This document shows positions 27,440-39,716 of a DNA stretch of 64,000 nucleotides, one piece after another; positions within the stretch are counted from its first letter, which is position 1, and every line of letters begins with the position of its first letter. This DNA comes from Phycisphaerales bacterium (lineage in GTDB: Bacteria; Planctomycetota; Phycisphaerae; Phycisphaerales; UBA1924). The notes beneath the pieces are model-generated. The model was not told the origin of the DNA and did not search any database. It saw only the letters and a list, made by a program, of their open reading frames with translations. Location: positions 1 through 64,000 of the forward strand of contig JAIEUA010000011.1 in assembly GCA_019744815.1 (NCBI GenBank). Direction: 5' to 3'. Position numbers and translations under genes: made by a program.

Positions 27440-28933
27440 TTACTTCGCCCGGAGCTCTGCCACCAGCTTCTTGAGCGTCTCGCGGCGGGCCTTGATGTCC
27501 TTGTAGCCGATCGCCTGGATGAGGATCTGGCTGGCGATCTTTTCGGCTTCCTCGGCGGCGGAGAGGTCGCGGCGGGTCTCGCCGTTCACTTGCAGGGCGC
27601 AGCACAGGTCGTAGCGGATGTCGCGCTGGTCCTCGGGAGTCATGTCGGGCACTTCGAGGGCGCGACGCAGGGTCTCGACGGCTTCGTCGGCGAGGTCGCA
27701 GCGGAGGAACGAGAGTCCCAGCATGTGCAGCACACGGCCGCGGACACGAGGGTCGTTCTGGGCTTCCTGGAATTGTCCGATCGCTTCCTCGAAGTTGCCG
27801 AGCTCGAAGTAGCGGCGGCCGAGTTCGTACTTCCAGGTGAGGTCGGTCGGGTAATTCTCGACGCAGAGCTTGAGCTCCTGGACCTCGAGCTCGAGGAGCG
27901 CCTGGCGTTCGGTGTCGTAGATGCTCTTCACCGTTTCGTCGCCGGGGGCGGCCTCGAGCATCTGGCGTGCCGAGGAGACCTTGCGACGGGCCTGGCGGAT
28001 GCGGACCTCGCCGGCGTTCTGGCGGAACTTGAAGATCTTGGTGCGTTCGAAGGTCTGGAGCGAGATGGCGACGGCGCGTTCTTCGTCGCTGGGCTTGCCG
28101 CGCTCGCGGAGGGCCTTGATGAGCTTGTCGGTCGTGGGAAGGTCTTCGGGGCGGGCGGCGAACTCGGCCTCGCAGACGGCGACGTGGCGGTCCTTGGCGT
28201 CGTCGGTCTTGCTGACGCGGTCGCCTTCTTCCAGTGCCTTCTGTTTGCCGGCGTCGCGGATGTTCTGGCGGAAGCCGCCCTCGGCGCCGGTCTTCTCGTA
28301 GCCGCCCTTGGCCATGGTGGACTTGGCGGCGAGCATCTTGAGGTCGTTGCTGAGCTGACCGTCGGCGGGGTCGATCCGGCGGGCCTCTTCGCCGATGTTG
28401 AGGGCGAGGTCAGGAAGCGCCATCGCGTCGAGGGCCCGCATGAGGCGGACGAAGTTGTCCTTGCGGGGCTTGGGGTCGTTGCGGGCGGCGGCGTAGGCCC
28501 ACTCGCCGATCTTGCGGGCGGTGTCGCCGGCGTTCAGATTCACGATCGCCTCGCAGGCCTTCACCGCGGCGGCGGCGGCGGACGATTTGTCGTCGACGCT
28601 CATCGTCCAGTCGACCAGCGACAGGAGGAACTTGTTGATCTCGCCTGAGCCGGAGATGGCGGCCCGGGTCTCTTTGCTGTTGCGCTTTTTGCCTTCGGGC
28701 GAGTTCACATACTGGGCGGCGGAGGCGACGAAGCCCTCGAGGCCGCTGACCATGCGGGGGTCGAGCTGCAGGCCGCGCAGCCAGAGCTGCATGGCGTACT
28801 CGTAGTTTCCGGACTCATGCCCGACGCGGGCGTGCTGGAAGAACTTCTCGGCTTTCTCGGGCGCGTACTCGGGCTGGTTGCTGCCAGTGCCGTCTCCACC
28901 CGCGGGCTTTTTTCCGAAGAAGTTCGAGATCAT
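27440..28933 (-). CDS. TPR-repeat protein
   Basis: AEKFFQHARVGHESGNYEYAMQLWLRGLQLDPR, WKYELGRRYFELGNFEEAIGQFQEAQNDPR. Confidence 0.8.
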   Translation of the reverse strand: MISNFFGKKPAGGDGTGSNQPEYAPEKAEKFFQHARVGHESGNYEYAMQLWLRGLQLDPRMVSGLEGFVASAAQYVNSPEGKKRNSKETRAAISGSGEINKFLLSLVDWTMSVDDKSSAAAAAVKACEAIVNLNAGDTARKIGEWAYAAARNDPKPRKDNFVRLMRALDAMALPDLALNIGEEARRIDPADGQLSNDLKMLAAKSTMAKGGYEKTGAEGGFRQNIRDAGKQKALEEGDRVSKTDDAKDRHVAVCEAEFAARPEDLPTTDKLIKALRERGKPSDEERAVAISLQTFERTKIFKFRQNAGEVRIRQARRKVSSARQMLEAAPGDETVKSIYDTERQALLELEVQELKLCVENYPTDLTWKYELGRRYFELGNFEEAIGQFQEAQNDPRVRGRVLHMLGLSFLRCDLADEAVETLRRALEVPDMTPEDQRDIRYDLCCALQVNGETRRDLSAAEEAEKIASQILIQAIGYKDIKARRETLKKLVAELRAK

Positions 28934-29158
28934 GGCGTTGCTGCGATCCTGAAGCGGCCGTGCCGCGAGAAGTACGGGCGTTGAAGGCTGGTCTGGGAAT
29001 GGTACGGACGAAACCCGGAGTGGATTCTACGTTCGCGACGATCGCGGAGCCGGGCGGCGGCGTTGCATCGGACCAACGCGGGTGGAAAGCGAGGATTGCC
29101 GCACGCGGAGCGGGTGATCGACTGGGCGGCGTGGCGGCGCGGACCTTACGATCGGGCG

Positions 29159-29710
29159 ATGGCGACCGATCCGACCAAGCTGAGCATCGTGACCTACCCG
29201 GAGAAGGTCCTGCGTACCCCGGGCAAGGCGGTGAAAGAGATCAACGACGAGGTCCGCGCGGTGGCGGCCCGGATGATTGAGTTGATGTATGAGGCGGAGG
29301 GGATCGGCCTGGCGGCGCCGCAGGTCGGGCTGTCGTGGCAGATGTTCGTGCTCGATGTGCCGCTGGGTGAGGGGCGGAGCCTGGCGGACGATCCGCCGAC
29401 GGCGACGGACGGGCCGCGGGTGTTCATCAACCCGAAGATCGCGAAGTTCGAGGGCCCGTCGGAGCCGTTCGAGGAGGGGTGCCTCAGCTTGCCAGACATC
29501 CGCGGCGACGTGCTGCGACCCCCGGTGGTGACGATGACGGCGACCGATGAGCACGGCAAGGCGTTCATAATCCGGGCTGGCGGCCTGCTGGCCCGCTGCC
29601 TGCAGCACGAGTTCGACCACCTTCAGGGCGTGCTCATCCTGGACAAGATGACGCAGACCGCCCGCATGAAGAACCGAACCGCGGTGCGGGACCTCGAACG
29701 CTCACGGTAA
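29159..29710 (+). CDS. def: Peptide deformylase
   Basis: GIGLAAPQVGL, EEGCLSLPDI, LQHEFDHLQGVL. Confidence 0.95.
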   Translation: MATDPTKLSIVTYPEKVLRTPGKAVKEINDEVRAVAARMIELMYEAEGIGLAAPQVGLSWQMFVLDVPLGEGRSLADDPPTATDGPRVFINPKIAKFEGPSEPFEEGCLSLPDIRGDVLRPPVVTMTATDEHGKAFIIRAGGLLARCLQHEFDHLQGVLILDKMTQTARMKNRTAVRDLERSR

Positions 29711-29740
29711 CGTCGGCTCGCCTTTCTACTCTTCTGCCGC

Positions 29741-30721
29741 ATGGATGCACGCTTGCCACTGGTGTTCTTCGGGTCGGGCGCCTTCGGCGTGCCCTCGCTG
29801 CGACACCTGATGGCCAAGCATGACGTGCGGCTGGTTGTCACGCAGCCTGATCGGCCAGCGGGTCGGGGCGGGAAGCTGACGCCGACGCCGATCGCGGAGT
29901 TGTGCCAGACCGAGTTTCCGGGCGTTCGGGTGGTGAAGCCGGAAAAGGTGAATGAGGCGTCGGTCCGGGACGACATCCGTGCGCAGGGTGCGGCGGCGTT
30001 CGTGGTGATTGCATTCGGACAGAAGCTTGGGAAGGCGCTCCTCGACAGCGTCTTCTCGATCAACCTCCACGGCTCGATCCTGCCCCGATGGCGCGGTGCG
30101 GCCCCCATCAATGCGGCGTTGCTGGCGGGTGATCCGCAGGTCGGCAACAGCGTCATCACGCTCGCCGACAAGATGGACGCGGGGCTGGTGCTCGCGACTT
30201 CGAGCCACCCGACCAACCCTGATTGGACCACGGCGGAGTTGCACGACATCCTGAGCGCCGACGGGCCTTCGCTGATTGAGCGGGTGCTGGGCGAGCATGT
30301 GGCGGGGACGCTGAAGCCGCAGACGCAGGATGAGACGCTCGTGACGATCGCGCCGAAGATGAGCAAGGCGGATGGCTGGGTGGATTTCGAGGCGACGGCG
30401 GACGAGTGCCGCCGGCGCGTGCATGCGCTGAACCCGTGGCCGGGCGTGACCGTGCAATTCCGGGGGGAACCCTTGAAGCTCCTGCGGACGAAAGTGCTGG
30501 ATCACAAACACCAACAAGAATCGGGCACGCTGGTCGATAGCACGGCGGGCGTCGTCGCATGCGGCGGTGGTTCGGTTCCCGCTGGCTCGTTGCAGTTGAT
30601 CGAGGTGCAGCCCGCGGGGAAGCGTGCGATGGCGTGGAAGGATTTCGCGATGGGCCGCCAACCCAAGAATGGCGAGCGGCTCATCGGCGGCAAGGCGCCG
30701 GAGGGAACCGTTTCGTGCTGA
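29741..30721 (+). CDS. fmt: Methionyl-tRNA formyltransferase
   Basis: VFFGSGAFGVPSL, SINLHGSILPRWRGAAPINAALLAGD; follows def. Confidence 0.95.
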   Translation: MDARLPLVFFGSGAFGVPSLRHLMAKHDVRLVVTQPDRPAGRGGKLTPTPIAELCQTEFPGVRVVKPEKVNEASVRDDIRAQGAAAFVVIAFGQKLGKALLDSVFSINLHGSILPRWRGAAPINAALLAGDPQVGNSVITLADKMDAGLVLATSSHPTNPDWTTAELHDILSADGPSLIERVLGEHVAGTLKPQTQDETLVTIAPKMSKADGWVDFEATADECRRRVHALNPWPGVTVQFRGEPLKLLRTKVLDHKHQQESGTLVDSTAGVVACGGGSVPAGSLQLIEVQPAGKRAMAWKDFAMGRQPKNGERLIGGKAPEGTVSC

Positions 30722-31395
30722 CGTTGTGGGACCTTATCAAGCCCGCGGTCGTGCCGGTCGCCAAGTCGGCGCGCGATCTCTTCCGCGGCACAACCCCCAC
30801 CGCCCCCACCAGCTCCACACCCGACACGACCTCCATGCCGACGATCGCGCCCGCTGCCAAACTCAGTCAGACCCCCGGCCGCCGTCCGGAACGCGCTTCG
30901 GGCGTTCCCGCGGTCGATCCGCCGCTGCTTCGCTCCAAGCGCCGGAGCGAGCTCGCCACCAAGCCCCGACGCGGCGACGCCGATGTCGGGATGCAGGCGA
31001 AGTACGACGCGATCGTGCGTGAGATGCTCGTGAAGTACGGCGTGAAAGTCCGCAAGTGGCGCACGAACTCGTCGGGCGTGGCGTGGACGATAACGTACAA
31101 GGATGGCCGCGTGGTGCGGCTGCTTGAAAGCCCGCAGCCCAAGGGGCCGATGTCGATGGCGATCTTCCTGCACGAGATCGGTCATCACGCGATCGGGCTG
31201 GGGACGTATAAGCCGCGGTGTTTGGAGGAGTATCACGCGTGGGCGTTCTCCATCCGCACGATGGAAGAGCGCGGGCTGAATGTCACCGACCGCGTGCGGG
31301 ATCGGATGTTCAAGAGCCTGCGGTATGCGGTGCGGAAGGCGCGGCGGCGGGGACTGAAGGAACTGCCCGTCGAGCTGCTGCCGTACGCGGGCTGA
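30715..31395 (+). CDS. Hypothetical protein with HEIGHH zincin-like motif
   Basis: MAIFLHEIGHHAIGLGTYKPRCLEEYHAWAF; GTG start overlapping the fmt stop. Confidence 0.65.
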   Translation: MLTLWDLIKPAVVPVAKSARDLFRGTTPTAPTSSTPDTTSMPTIAPAAKLSQTPGRRPERASGVPAVDPPLLRSKRRSELATKPRRGDADVGMQAKYDAIVREMLVKYGVKVRKWRTNSSGVAWTITYKDGRVVRLLESPQPKGPMSMAIFLHEIGHHAIGLGTYKPRCLEEYHAWAFSIRTMEERGLNVTDRVRDRMFKSLRYAVRKARRRGLKELPVELLPYAG

Positions 31396-31417
31396 TCGGA
31401 CGCCCGCAAATCAGAAA

Positions 31418-31491
<74 letters not shown>

Positions 31492-31554
31492 ACCGGTGGC
31501 ATTCTACGTTTGTTCATCACGGGTCGCGGTGGATGGCTCTCGGAGGACCGGCGG

Positions 31555-32685
31555 ATGAGCAAGCGATCGGGCGGCAGGAACAAGGCGACCCCGGCGAGCA
31601 TCCTCATCGGGTTGATCGTGCTGAGCGTGGCGTGGCTGCTCTCGCCGAAGAAGCCTGCTGGGACAACACCGACCTCGTCGCCGTCGCATGACAGTGCGGC
31701 AACCGGACGAATTCCTGCGACCTCGGGCGATGTGGCGCGGAATGAGTCGGCACCCTCTCCTTCGGCGAGCCCGCGGGAATCATCGCCCCCGGCAGCTCCG
31801 TCATCGGGCGGCTCCGCGCCAGCGGCCATCACCATCGCTTCGTGGAACATCGAGTGGCTGGGCAATCCGTCTCAGCGGAGCGGCGAGGGCAAGGGCGTGG
31901 CTCAGGACCCCGCCGAACTGGCCGAGGCGATCAAGCGGAGCGAGGCCGCGGTGGTCGCTCTCCAGGAGATCTCCCCCACCGGGACGCCGGACGCGGGTCG
32001 GAATGATGAGCCGCGGAGTCGGGAACTCGATGCGGTCGCGGCCAAGCTCGGCGGCGGCTGGCGGTATTTGCTCTTCCCGTCGCGCAGTGGCGATCAGTTC
32101 ACGGGGTTCCTGTACAACTCCGGCATCGTGTCGCTGGTCTCGGATCGCGAGGGCGATTCGTGGCGCGTGCCGGTTCCGACCCGTCGGAGTTCGCAGGGTT
32201 CGGGCCTGTGGGTGCGGCCGCCGACGGCGGTGAAGTTCAGCGCGGGGGCTGGCAAGACCGACTTCGTCCTGATCGTCGTGCACATGAAGGCGGACTTTGA
32301 TGGCGACTTTTCCAAAAACCGCGACGAAGAGGCTAAGGCGCTGGCCGCGCTGCTGCCGGACGTCCGCCGCGTGCTCAAGGACGATGACGTTGTCATCCTC
32401 GGCGACACGAACATGACCGACGACAACGAAGCCGCGGAGAGGACTTACGAAAGCGCCGGGCTTAAGGACTTGAATATCGCAAACACCGGCACGCACTGGC
32501 GGGGTGGCGGGACGGACAAGATCTTCGTTCCGCAAGCACAGCCAGAGTTTGCGGCGTCGTCGTTCCGCGTGATCAATCACGATCGGGTGCTGGGCCGCGG
32601 CATGTCTCCCGCGGCGTACAAGCGGCGTTTCTCGGATCACTACATGGTGACCACGACGGTGCGGGTGCAGGATGATGACGACTGA
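31555..32685 (+). CDS. Endonuclease/exonuclease/phosphatase-family protein, membrane-anchored N-terminus
   Basis: TIASWNIEWLGNPS, ALQEISP, VVILGDTNMTDDN, SDHYMV. Confidence 0.85.
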   Translation: MSKRSGGRNKATPASILIGLIVLSVAWLLSPKKPAGTTPTSSPSHDSAATGRIPATSGDVARNESAPSPSASPRESSPPAAPSSGGSAPAAITIASWNIEWLGNPSQRSGEGKGVAQDPAELAEAIKRSEAAVVALQEISPTGTPDAGRNDEPRSRELDAVAAKLGGGWRYLLFPSRSGDQFTGFLYNSGIVSLVSDREGDSWRVPVPTRRSSQGSGLWVRPPTAVKFSAGAGKTDFVLIVVHMKADFDGDFSKNRDEEAKALAALLPDVRRVLKDDDVVILGDTNMTDDNEAAERTYESAGLKDLNIANTGTHWRGGGTDKIFVPQAQPEFAASSFRVINHDRVLGRGMSPAAYKRRFSDHYMVTTTVRVQDDDD

Positions 32686-32694
32686 TGCTGTCGG

Positions 32695-34122
32695 CTACAG
32701 CAGAAGCATGCCCAGAACGACCCACGCTCCGGTGAGCAGCATGACCAGGGCCGTGTAGCCGACGATGTCGCGGGCTTTGGCGCCGGTGATGGCCAGCAGC
32801 GGCACGGCCCAGAACGGCTGCAGCATGTTGGTGAGTTGATCGCCGTAGGCAACCGCCATGATGATGCGGCCGGGAGCGATGCCGTGCTCTAGTGCGGCGG
32901 TGAGTGCGACGGGTCCCTGCACCGCCCACTGAGCCCCGCCGGAGGGCACGAACATGTTGATCACGCACGCCGAGAGAAACGTGGTGAAGGGAAGGGCCGA
33001 CGGGGGGACGGCGGCGGCGAGATCGGCGAAGACGCGGATCAGGCCGCTCGCGGCGACGACGCCGATCAGGGCGGCGTAAATCGGGAACTGAACGATGATC
33101 CCGCCGCAGGCGGTCGCGGCGTCGTCCACGGCGGCGACGAACCGCCGGGTGGATCCGTGGAGAATCAGCCCGAGTACGAGCATGGCCGCGGAGATCTCGT
33201 TGAGTCCGATGGTGTTGAGCGACTTCACGCTGATGAATCGCCAGAGGCCGACGGCGAGCAGGAGTGCTAGAACGATCGGCACGAGCGGCGTGAGCTCCAG
33301 TCGATCCGGCAAAGACTGTGGCTGCGGGACAACCGCCGCAGAACCCGATTCCTCGGCAAACGCCGGGCAAGCCTGCATCGGTCCGGAGCGGGGAGCGACG
33401 AACCACACGCAGAGCGGGACGAGTACGAGCAAGCCGCCGGTGATGACCGCGTTGGAGAACGTGACGAGCGTCTGTGACAGCGGCACGCCGGCTTCGTACC
33501 CCGCCGCGGCGAGCTTGGCGACGACCTCGGGCGTCAGCGTGCGTTTGGCGCCCTCGATGCTGGTCATGGTGAGCGGGGCGGAGCCCGAGAGCCCGCCGTG
33601 CCAGACCATCAGGCCGAAGAAGCCGGACGCCACGATGATCGGGTAGTGGTGCGAGATGCCGCGGCGTTGCAGGCTCCGGCCCACCTCGCGGGCGAGCAGC
33701 GCACCGACGATCAGGCTCAAGCCCCAGTTGATCACGCCGGTGAAGCAGGAGCCGAAGGCGACGAGGGCCGCACCGCCGGCTCCGGTGGTCGGCAGGTCCG
33801 CGAGGCGTCGGATCGCAGCGTGTACCACCCTCGTGCTGGCCAGCACGTGCCCCGAGATCAGGACCATGCACATCTGCGTCGTAAACGCGAGCAAAGACCA
33901 GATGTGCGGCGTCGTGCCGTTGTCGCGGAAGGCGTCGGCCAGACGCGTGACCTTGTCGGCGAGCGACAAGGGTGCGGCACTGTTGAAGTCGCCGAAGGCG
34001 AGACCAGCGAGGCACGCGACGACGAGCAGCAGCACGGCGATCACGAACGGATCGGGAACGACGGCGCGAAAGACGCCTGTGATGAGCGAGGCAACGCGGT
34101 CGATGAGGCGGGGCTCGGGCAT
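32695..34122 (-). CDS. Short-chain fatty acid transporter, AtoE-like
   Basis: Polytopic; PDPFVIAVLLLV, SCFTGVINWGLSLIVGALLAREV, FVPSGGAQWAVQGPV. Confidence 0.85.
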   Translation of the reverse strand: MPEPRLIDRVASLITGVFRAVVPDPFVIAVLLLVVACLAGLAFGDFNSAAPLSLADKVTRLADAFRDNGTTPHIWSLLAFTTQMCMVLISGHVLASTRVVHAAIRRLADLPTTGAGGAALVAFGSCFTGVINWGLSLIVGALLAREVGRSLQRRGISHHYPIIVASGFFGLMVWHGGLSGSAPLTMTSIEGAKRTLTPEVVAKLAAAGYEAGVPLSQTLVTFSNAVITGGLLVLVPLCVWFVAPRSGPMQACPAFAEESGSAAVVPQPQSLPDRLELTPLVPIVLALLLAVGLWRFISVKSLNTIGLNEISAAMLVLGLILHGSTRRFVAAVDDAATACGGIIVQFPIYAALIGVVAASGLIRVFADLAAAVPPSALPFTTFLSACVINMFVPSGGAQWAVQGPVALTAALEHGIAPGRIIMAVAYGDQLTNMLQPFWAVPLLAITGAKARDIVGYTALVMLLTGAWVVLGMLLL

Positions 34123-34916
34123 CAGAGAACATTACCCCAAATCACCTCGTCTGACAGATAATCGCCGTCATGCACCCGGCCTTCAGACGTCCACCCGCAC
34201 TCGGGACATGGCCCGGCCGAGTGCGCGGCCACGGGATACTCGCAGTTTGGGCACAGCCCCAAACGCCGCCTGTTGGCAGAGCGACGTCTACGACGGATGC
34301 TTCTCAACTGCTGGCCGAGCGCAACCAGACTCCATCCCACCGCCAGAACCACGACGGCATTATGCACGAATCCCCAAGGAAGCCATCGTGTTTCACCCAT
34401 CACGCCACTTGCGAAGAGCCGCTGCTCTGTTTTGAACTCCGCGGCCCTCGGACCGGTCGCAAGGACTGGCGCGATGAGAGCAGGCAGCTGCGCGACTTGA
34501 GCGGCGCTCAACGGACCTTGTGATGACAGCCACATCCCCAGATGCTCCTCAGTCATCGCCCATGCCCCTGTCCGCCATCGCGATGCCGCGGCGTACTTCA
34601 CCGAGCGGAATGCGATTGCACCGTCCGGCAGCGGCGTTTGGTCGTCATCCCAGCGCGCCACAAGCCCTGTCCCGGGCATGCCGTAGATCGTCACCGGAAC
34701 GTACCTTGGATTCTGAGTGAAGACGTATCCAGAACCCGCGCGTGGCGCCCAGGCTGACAAGAACCAATACGACTGCTGAAAGACGCCCGACTTCACGCCC
34801 TGCATCCGCACGAAGTCCACCCAGACGGCGACGACAATCAGCAGCGGCAACGCGGGAACCGGCCACATCCGGCTCAGCAAGGCGCTTATTGCGGTCAAGC
34901 GACCACTCATGCCCAA
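34122..34916 (-). CDS. Hypothetical membrane protein with C-terminal zinc ribbon
   Basis: CPNCEYPVAAHSAGPCPECG. Confidence 0.6.
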   Translation of the reverse strand: MGMSGRLTAISALLSRMWPVPALPLLIVVAVWVDFVRMQGVKSGVFQQSYWFLSAWAPRAGSGYVFTQNPRYVPVTIYGMPGTGLVARWDDDQTPLPDGAIAFRSVKYAAASRWRTGAWAMTEEHLGMWLSSQGPLSAAQVAQLPALIAPVLATGPRAAEFKTEQRLFASGVMGETRWLPWGFVHNAVVVLAVGWSLVALGQQLRSIRRRRRSANRRRLGLCPNCEYPVAAHSAGPCPECGWTSEGRVHDGDYLSDEVIWGNVL

Positions 34917-34958
34917 CGGTACGCCGCAGGCGAGTTCACCACCACGAAGGCGTTGGGT

Positions 34959-37121
<2,163 letters not shown>

Positions 37122-37506
37122 GACTCGCTCCTGTCCTGCGTGCCGTCTCGTCGACGGCGTCGCTCCGGTCGATCGTGTCGACCGCGCGGAAGGAGCCAGT
37201 CTCGGCCCACGTCCGTGCGGCCGCGCTGTGCGCGTGCAAACTCTCTCACCCACCCAACCCTGCCGAACCTGCCAAGATGTCAAGGGGGCAACTGACAGAG
37301 ACCAACGCCCGAACCAAACACCGAACCTGATCGTTTATCGGCCAAAGTCCGGTCGGCACCAATGCTTTCGGGACAATCGCGGCAGAAGAACGCCATGATT
37401 TCCCCTGCCGACCTCTATACGGTTGCCCCCGGGCCGCGGATCGCGGTTTCCGGCGTCGATCGCGAACGATCGGCGAACGAAGCGTTTTCTTCAAGCCGGA
37501 GCCGGT

Positions 37507-38199
37507 GTGAACCTGGGACACGGACGCGAATTGGATGTCGGGGAAGGGGTCGTCGGCGTCTCTAAGGCTGAGTACCCCCCGCTGCCCGACTCCATCCTGG
37601 CCGAGCCGCTCTCGGGCCGCCTGGACCCGCGGCGGTGGTTCCGGGATCCGGCCCGCCGCTTCGAGATCGAGATCGGCTGCGGCAAGGGCACGTTCATGCT
37701 CAACGTCGCCGAGCAGAACCCAGAGACCAACTTCCTCGGCATGGAGTGGGAAGGCGCTTATTTCGCCTACACCGCGGACCGCGTCCGCCGAGCCGGGCTG
37801 GCCAACGTCCGCATGCTCCACGCCGACGCGGTGGAGTTCCTGAAGTGGCGATGCCCAGACGCGATCGTGGACGTGATCCATCTCTATTACTCCGACCCCT
37901 GGCCCAAGGCCAAGCACCACAAGAACCGTGTGGTGCAGGATCGATTCCTCGAGCAGGTGCTCCGCTGCCTCGTTCCCGGCGGCGAACTTCGGATCGTCAC
38001 CGATCACGACGACTACTGGGCGTGGATGGAACAGCACTTTGCCCGCTGGGGCGGAGCGGGCAAGCCGTTCGAAAGACACGCGTTTGTCTCGCCGCAGTGG
38101 GTTGGCGAGGGGCAGGTGGTCGCCACCAACTACGAACGCAAAATGTGCGGCGACGAAAAGGACCCGCACGCGACGGTGCTGCGCAAGCCCGCGACGTAA
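37507..38199 (+). CDS. trmB: tRNA (guanine-N7-)-methyltransferase
   Basis: FEIEIGCGKGTFMLNVAEQNPETNFLGMEW, YYSDPWPKAKHHKNRVVQDRF. Confidence 0.92.
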   Translation: MNLGHGRELDVGEGVVGVSKAEYPPLPDSILAEPLSGRLDPRRWFRDPARRFEIEIGCGKGTFMLNVAEQNPETNFLGMEWEGAYFAYTADRVRRAGLANVRMLHADAVEFLKWRCPDAIVDVIHLYYSDPWPKAKHHKNRVVQDRFLEQVLRCLVPGGELRIVTDHDDYWAWMEQHFARWGGAGKPFERHAFVSPQWVGEGQVVATNYERKMCGDEKDPHATVLRKPAT

Positions 38200-38218
38200 G
38201 ACGTGTAATCCCCGCTCC

Positions 38219-38318
38219 GGGTGCAACTGCTTGACCGGCTCGGCGTCAAGCAGTGTGAACGCGCATGATCGCGGCGAAGCCGCACGGCTTGGCTCGGAGC
38301 CGCCAAGCCGTGGCACCC
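38219..38318. repeat. Bipartite palindromic repeat family A
   Basis: GGGTGCAACTGCTTGACCGGCTCGGCGTCAAGCAGTG (38219-38255) and inverted CACGGCTTGGCTCGGAGCCGCCAAGCCGTGGCACCC (38283-38318). Confidence 0.85.
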
Positions 38319-38327
38319 TGCATCGAT

Positions 38328-38828
38328 CTACTTGCGTTGGCTCGCGAGCGCGGTGATCGAGTCCCCCACCATCCGCCACACATGCCAGCCGCTCATCTCG
38401 AACGCGCCGAGCGTCTTGTAGAACTCCTGCGCCGGCGTGTTCCAATCCAGAACAGCCCACTCCATCCGCTTGCAGCCGCGCGACGAGGCGATCTTGGCCA
38501 GCTCGCTCAGGAGCGCCCGCCCGAGCCCTGACCGCCGCGCGTCAACACGAACGTACAAGTCCTCCAAGTACAACCCCGGTGCCCCCGACCAGGTCGAGAA
38601 GTTCATGAAGAAGACCGCCACGCCCTGGGGCGCGCCGTCGATCTCGCCGACCAAGGCCTCGGCCACCGGCCCGCGTCCGAAGCCGCGGCCGAAGAGGTTC
38701 TGGCGGAGCGAATCGACCGTCGAGTGGACCGCGTCGGGCTCCTTCTCGTACGCGGCGAGCTCCTTGATCATGGCGAGAATGAAGGGGATGTCGGACTCCG
38801 CCGCCGGCCGAACGGTCACAGTGGGCAT
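38328..38828 (-). CDS. GNAT-family N-acetyltransferase
   Basis: LYLEDLYVRVDARRSGLGRALLSELAKIA, WNTPAQEFYKTLGA. Confidence 0.9.
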   Translation of the reverse strand: MPTVTVRPAAESDIPFILAMIKELAAYEKEPDAVHSTVDSLRQNLFGRGFGRGPVAEALVGEIDGAPQGVAVFFMNFSTWSGAPGLYLEDLYVRVDARRSGLGRALLSELAKIASSRGCKRMEWAVLDWNTPAQEFYKTLGAFEMSGWHVWRMVGDSITALASQRK

Positions 38829-39061
38829 GGCGGACGATACCCCAGAACGCGATACCCGGAACGCGATCCACCTCAGGCGATACCCCAGAAGCAGCACCAT
38901 TCGTTCGGCGGAATGACCCTTTTGTTCGCCTTCTGATCGGAAATCACGGATGTTGCGTCGATTTGTCCTCGACCGTCGAAATACTTGCCGCGGGCGGGCG
39001 TTTGTCTGGTATCACAAGGTCAGTCGCGGGAGGTCAGCAGGACGTGCAGAATCAGAACCAC

Positions 39062-39673
39062 ATGGATGGTGGCCGGCGAGGCTTCTCGCTGATCGAGCTT
39101 TTGGTGTCGATCTCGATCATCGCGATGCTGATCGGCATCCTGCTGCCGGCGCTGCCCCGCGCCCGCGACGCGGCCCGGCGAGCGGCCTGCGGCGTCAACC
39201 TCCGCTCTGTCGGCCAGGCGATTGAGCTCTACAAGAACCAGTACCGCGAGGCTTTCCCCAAGGCCAAGTACATGCCCAATCCCTGGCTGAGCGGCAGCAA
39301 GGACCCGGGCTTCAACGTCACGATGATCGATTTTCTCGATCGCGAGAGCCCCGCGTACAAGTGCCCGGGCGATCGCGAGGTCTTCAAGATCGATTGGAAG
39401 GACACCACGAAAACGCCCCCGGAGGACCGCATCGGCGGGATGTCGTACACCTATGTGACGGCTCTGGCGGGCGAGAAGGTCGAGAACACGTTCTTCGCCA
39501 AGTACCTCAAGCTCACCCCGAGCAACACGCCGCTGATGTACGACTTTGACAACGGCACGTTCGAAACACAGGACGGTCGGACGGTGTCGACGCCCTTTTT
39601 CCATCGGGCCCGTAACGTGCTCTTCGCCGACGGGCACGCCGGAAAGTTTGACAGCGGCGGCACGGTTGACTGA
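39062..39673 (+). CDS. Pseudopilin-like protein
   Basis: RRGFSLIELLVSISIIAMLIGILLPAL. Confidence 0.85.
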   Translation: MDGGRRGFSLIELLVSISIIAMLIGILLPALPRARDAARRAACGVNLRSVGQAIELYKNQYREAFPKAKYMPNPWLSGSKDPGFNVTMIDFLDRESPAYKCPGDREVFKIDWKDTTKTPPEDRIGGMSYTYVTALAGEKVENTFFAKYLKLTPSNTPLMYDFDNGTFETQDGRTVSTPFFHRARNVLFADGHAGKFDSGGTVD

Positions 39674-39716
39674 TCCCATACCTTGAAGAGACCGACGGAT
39701 CCCACGGAGCGACGTC

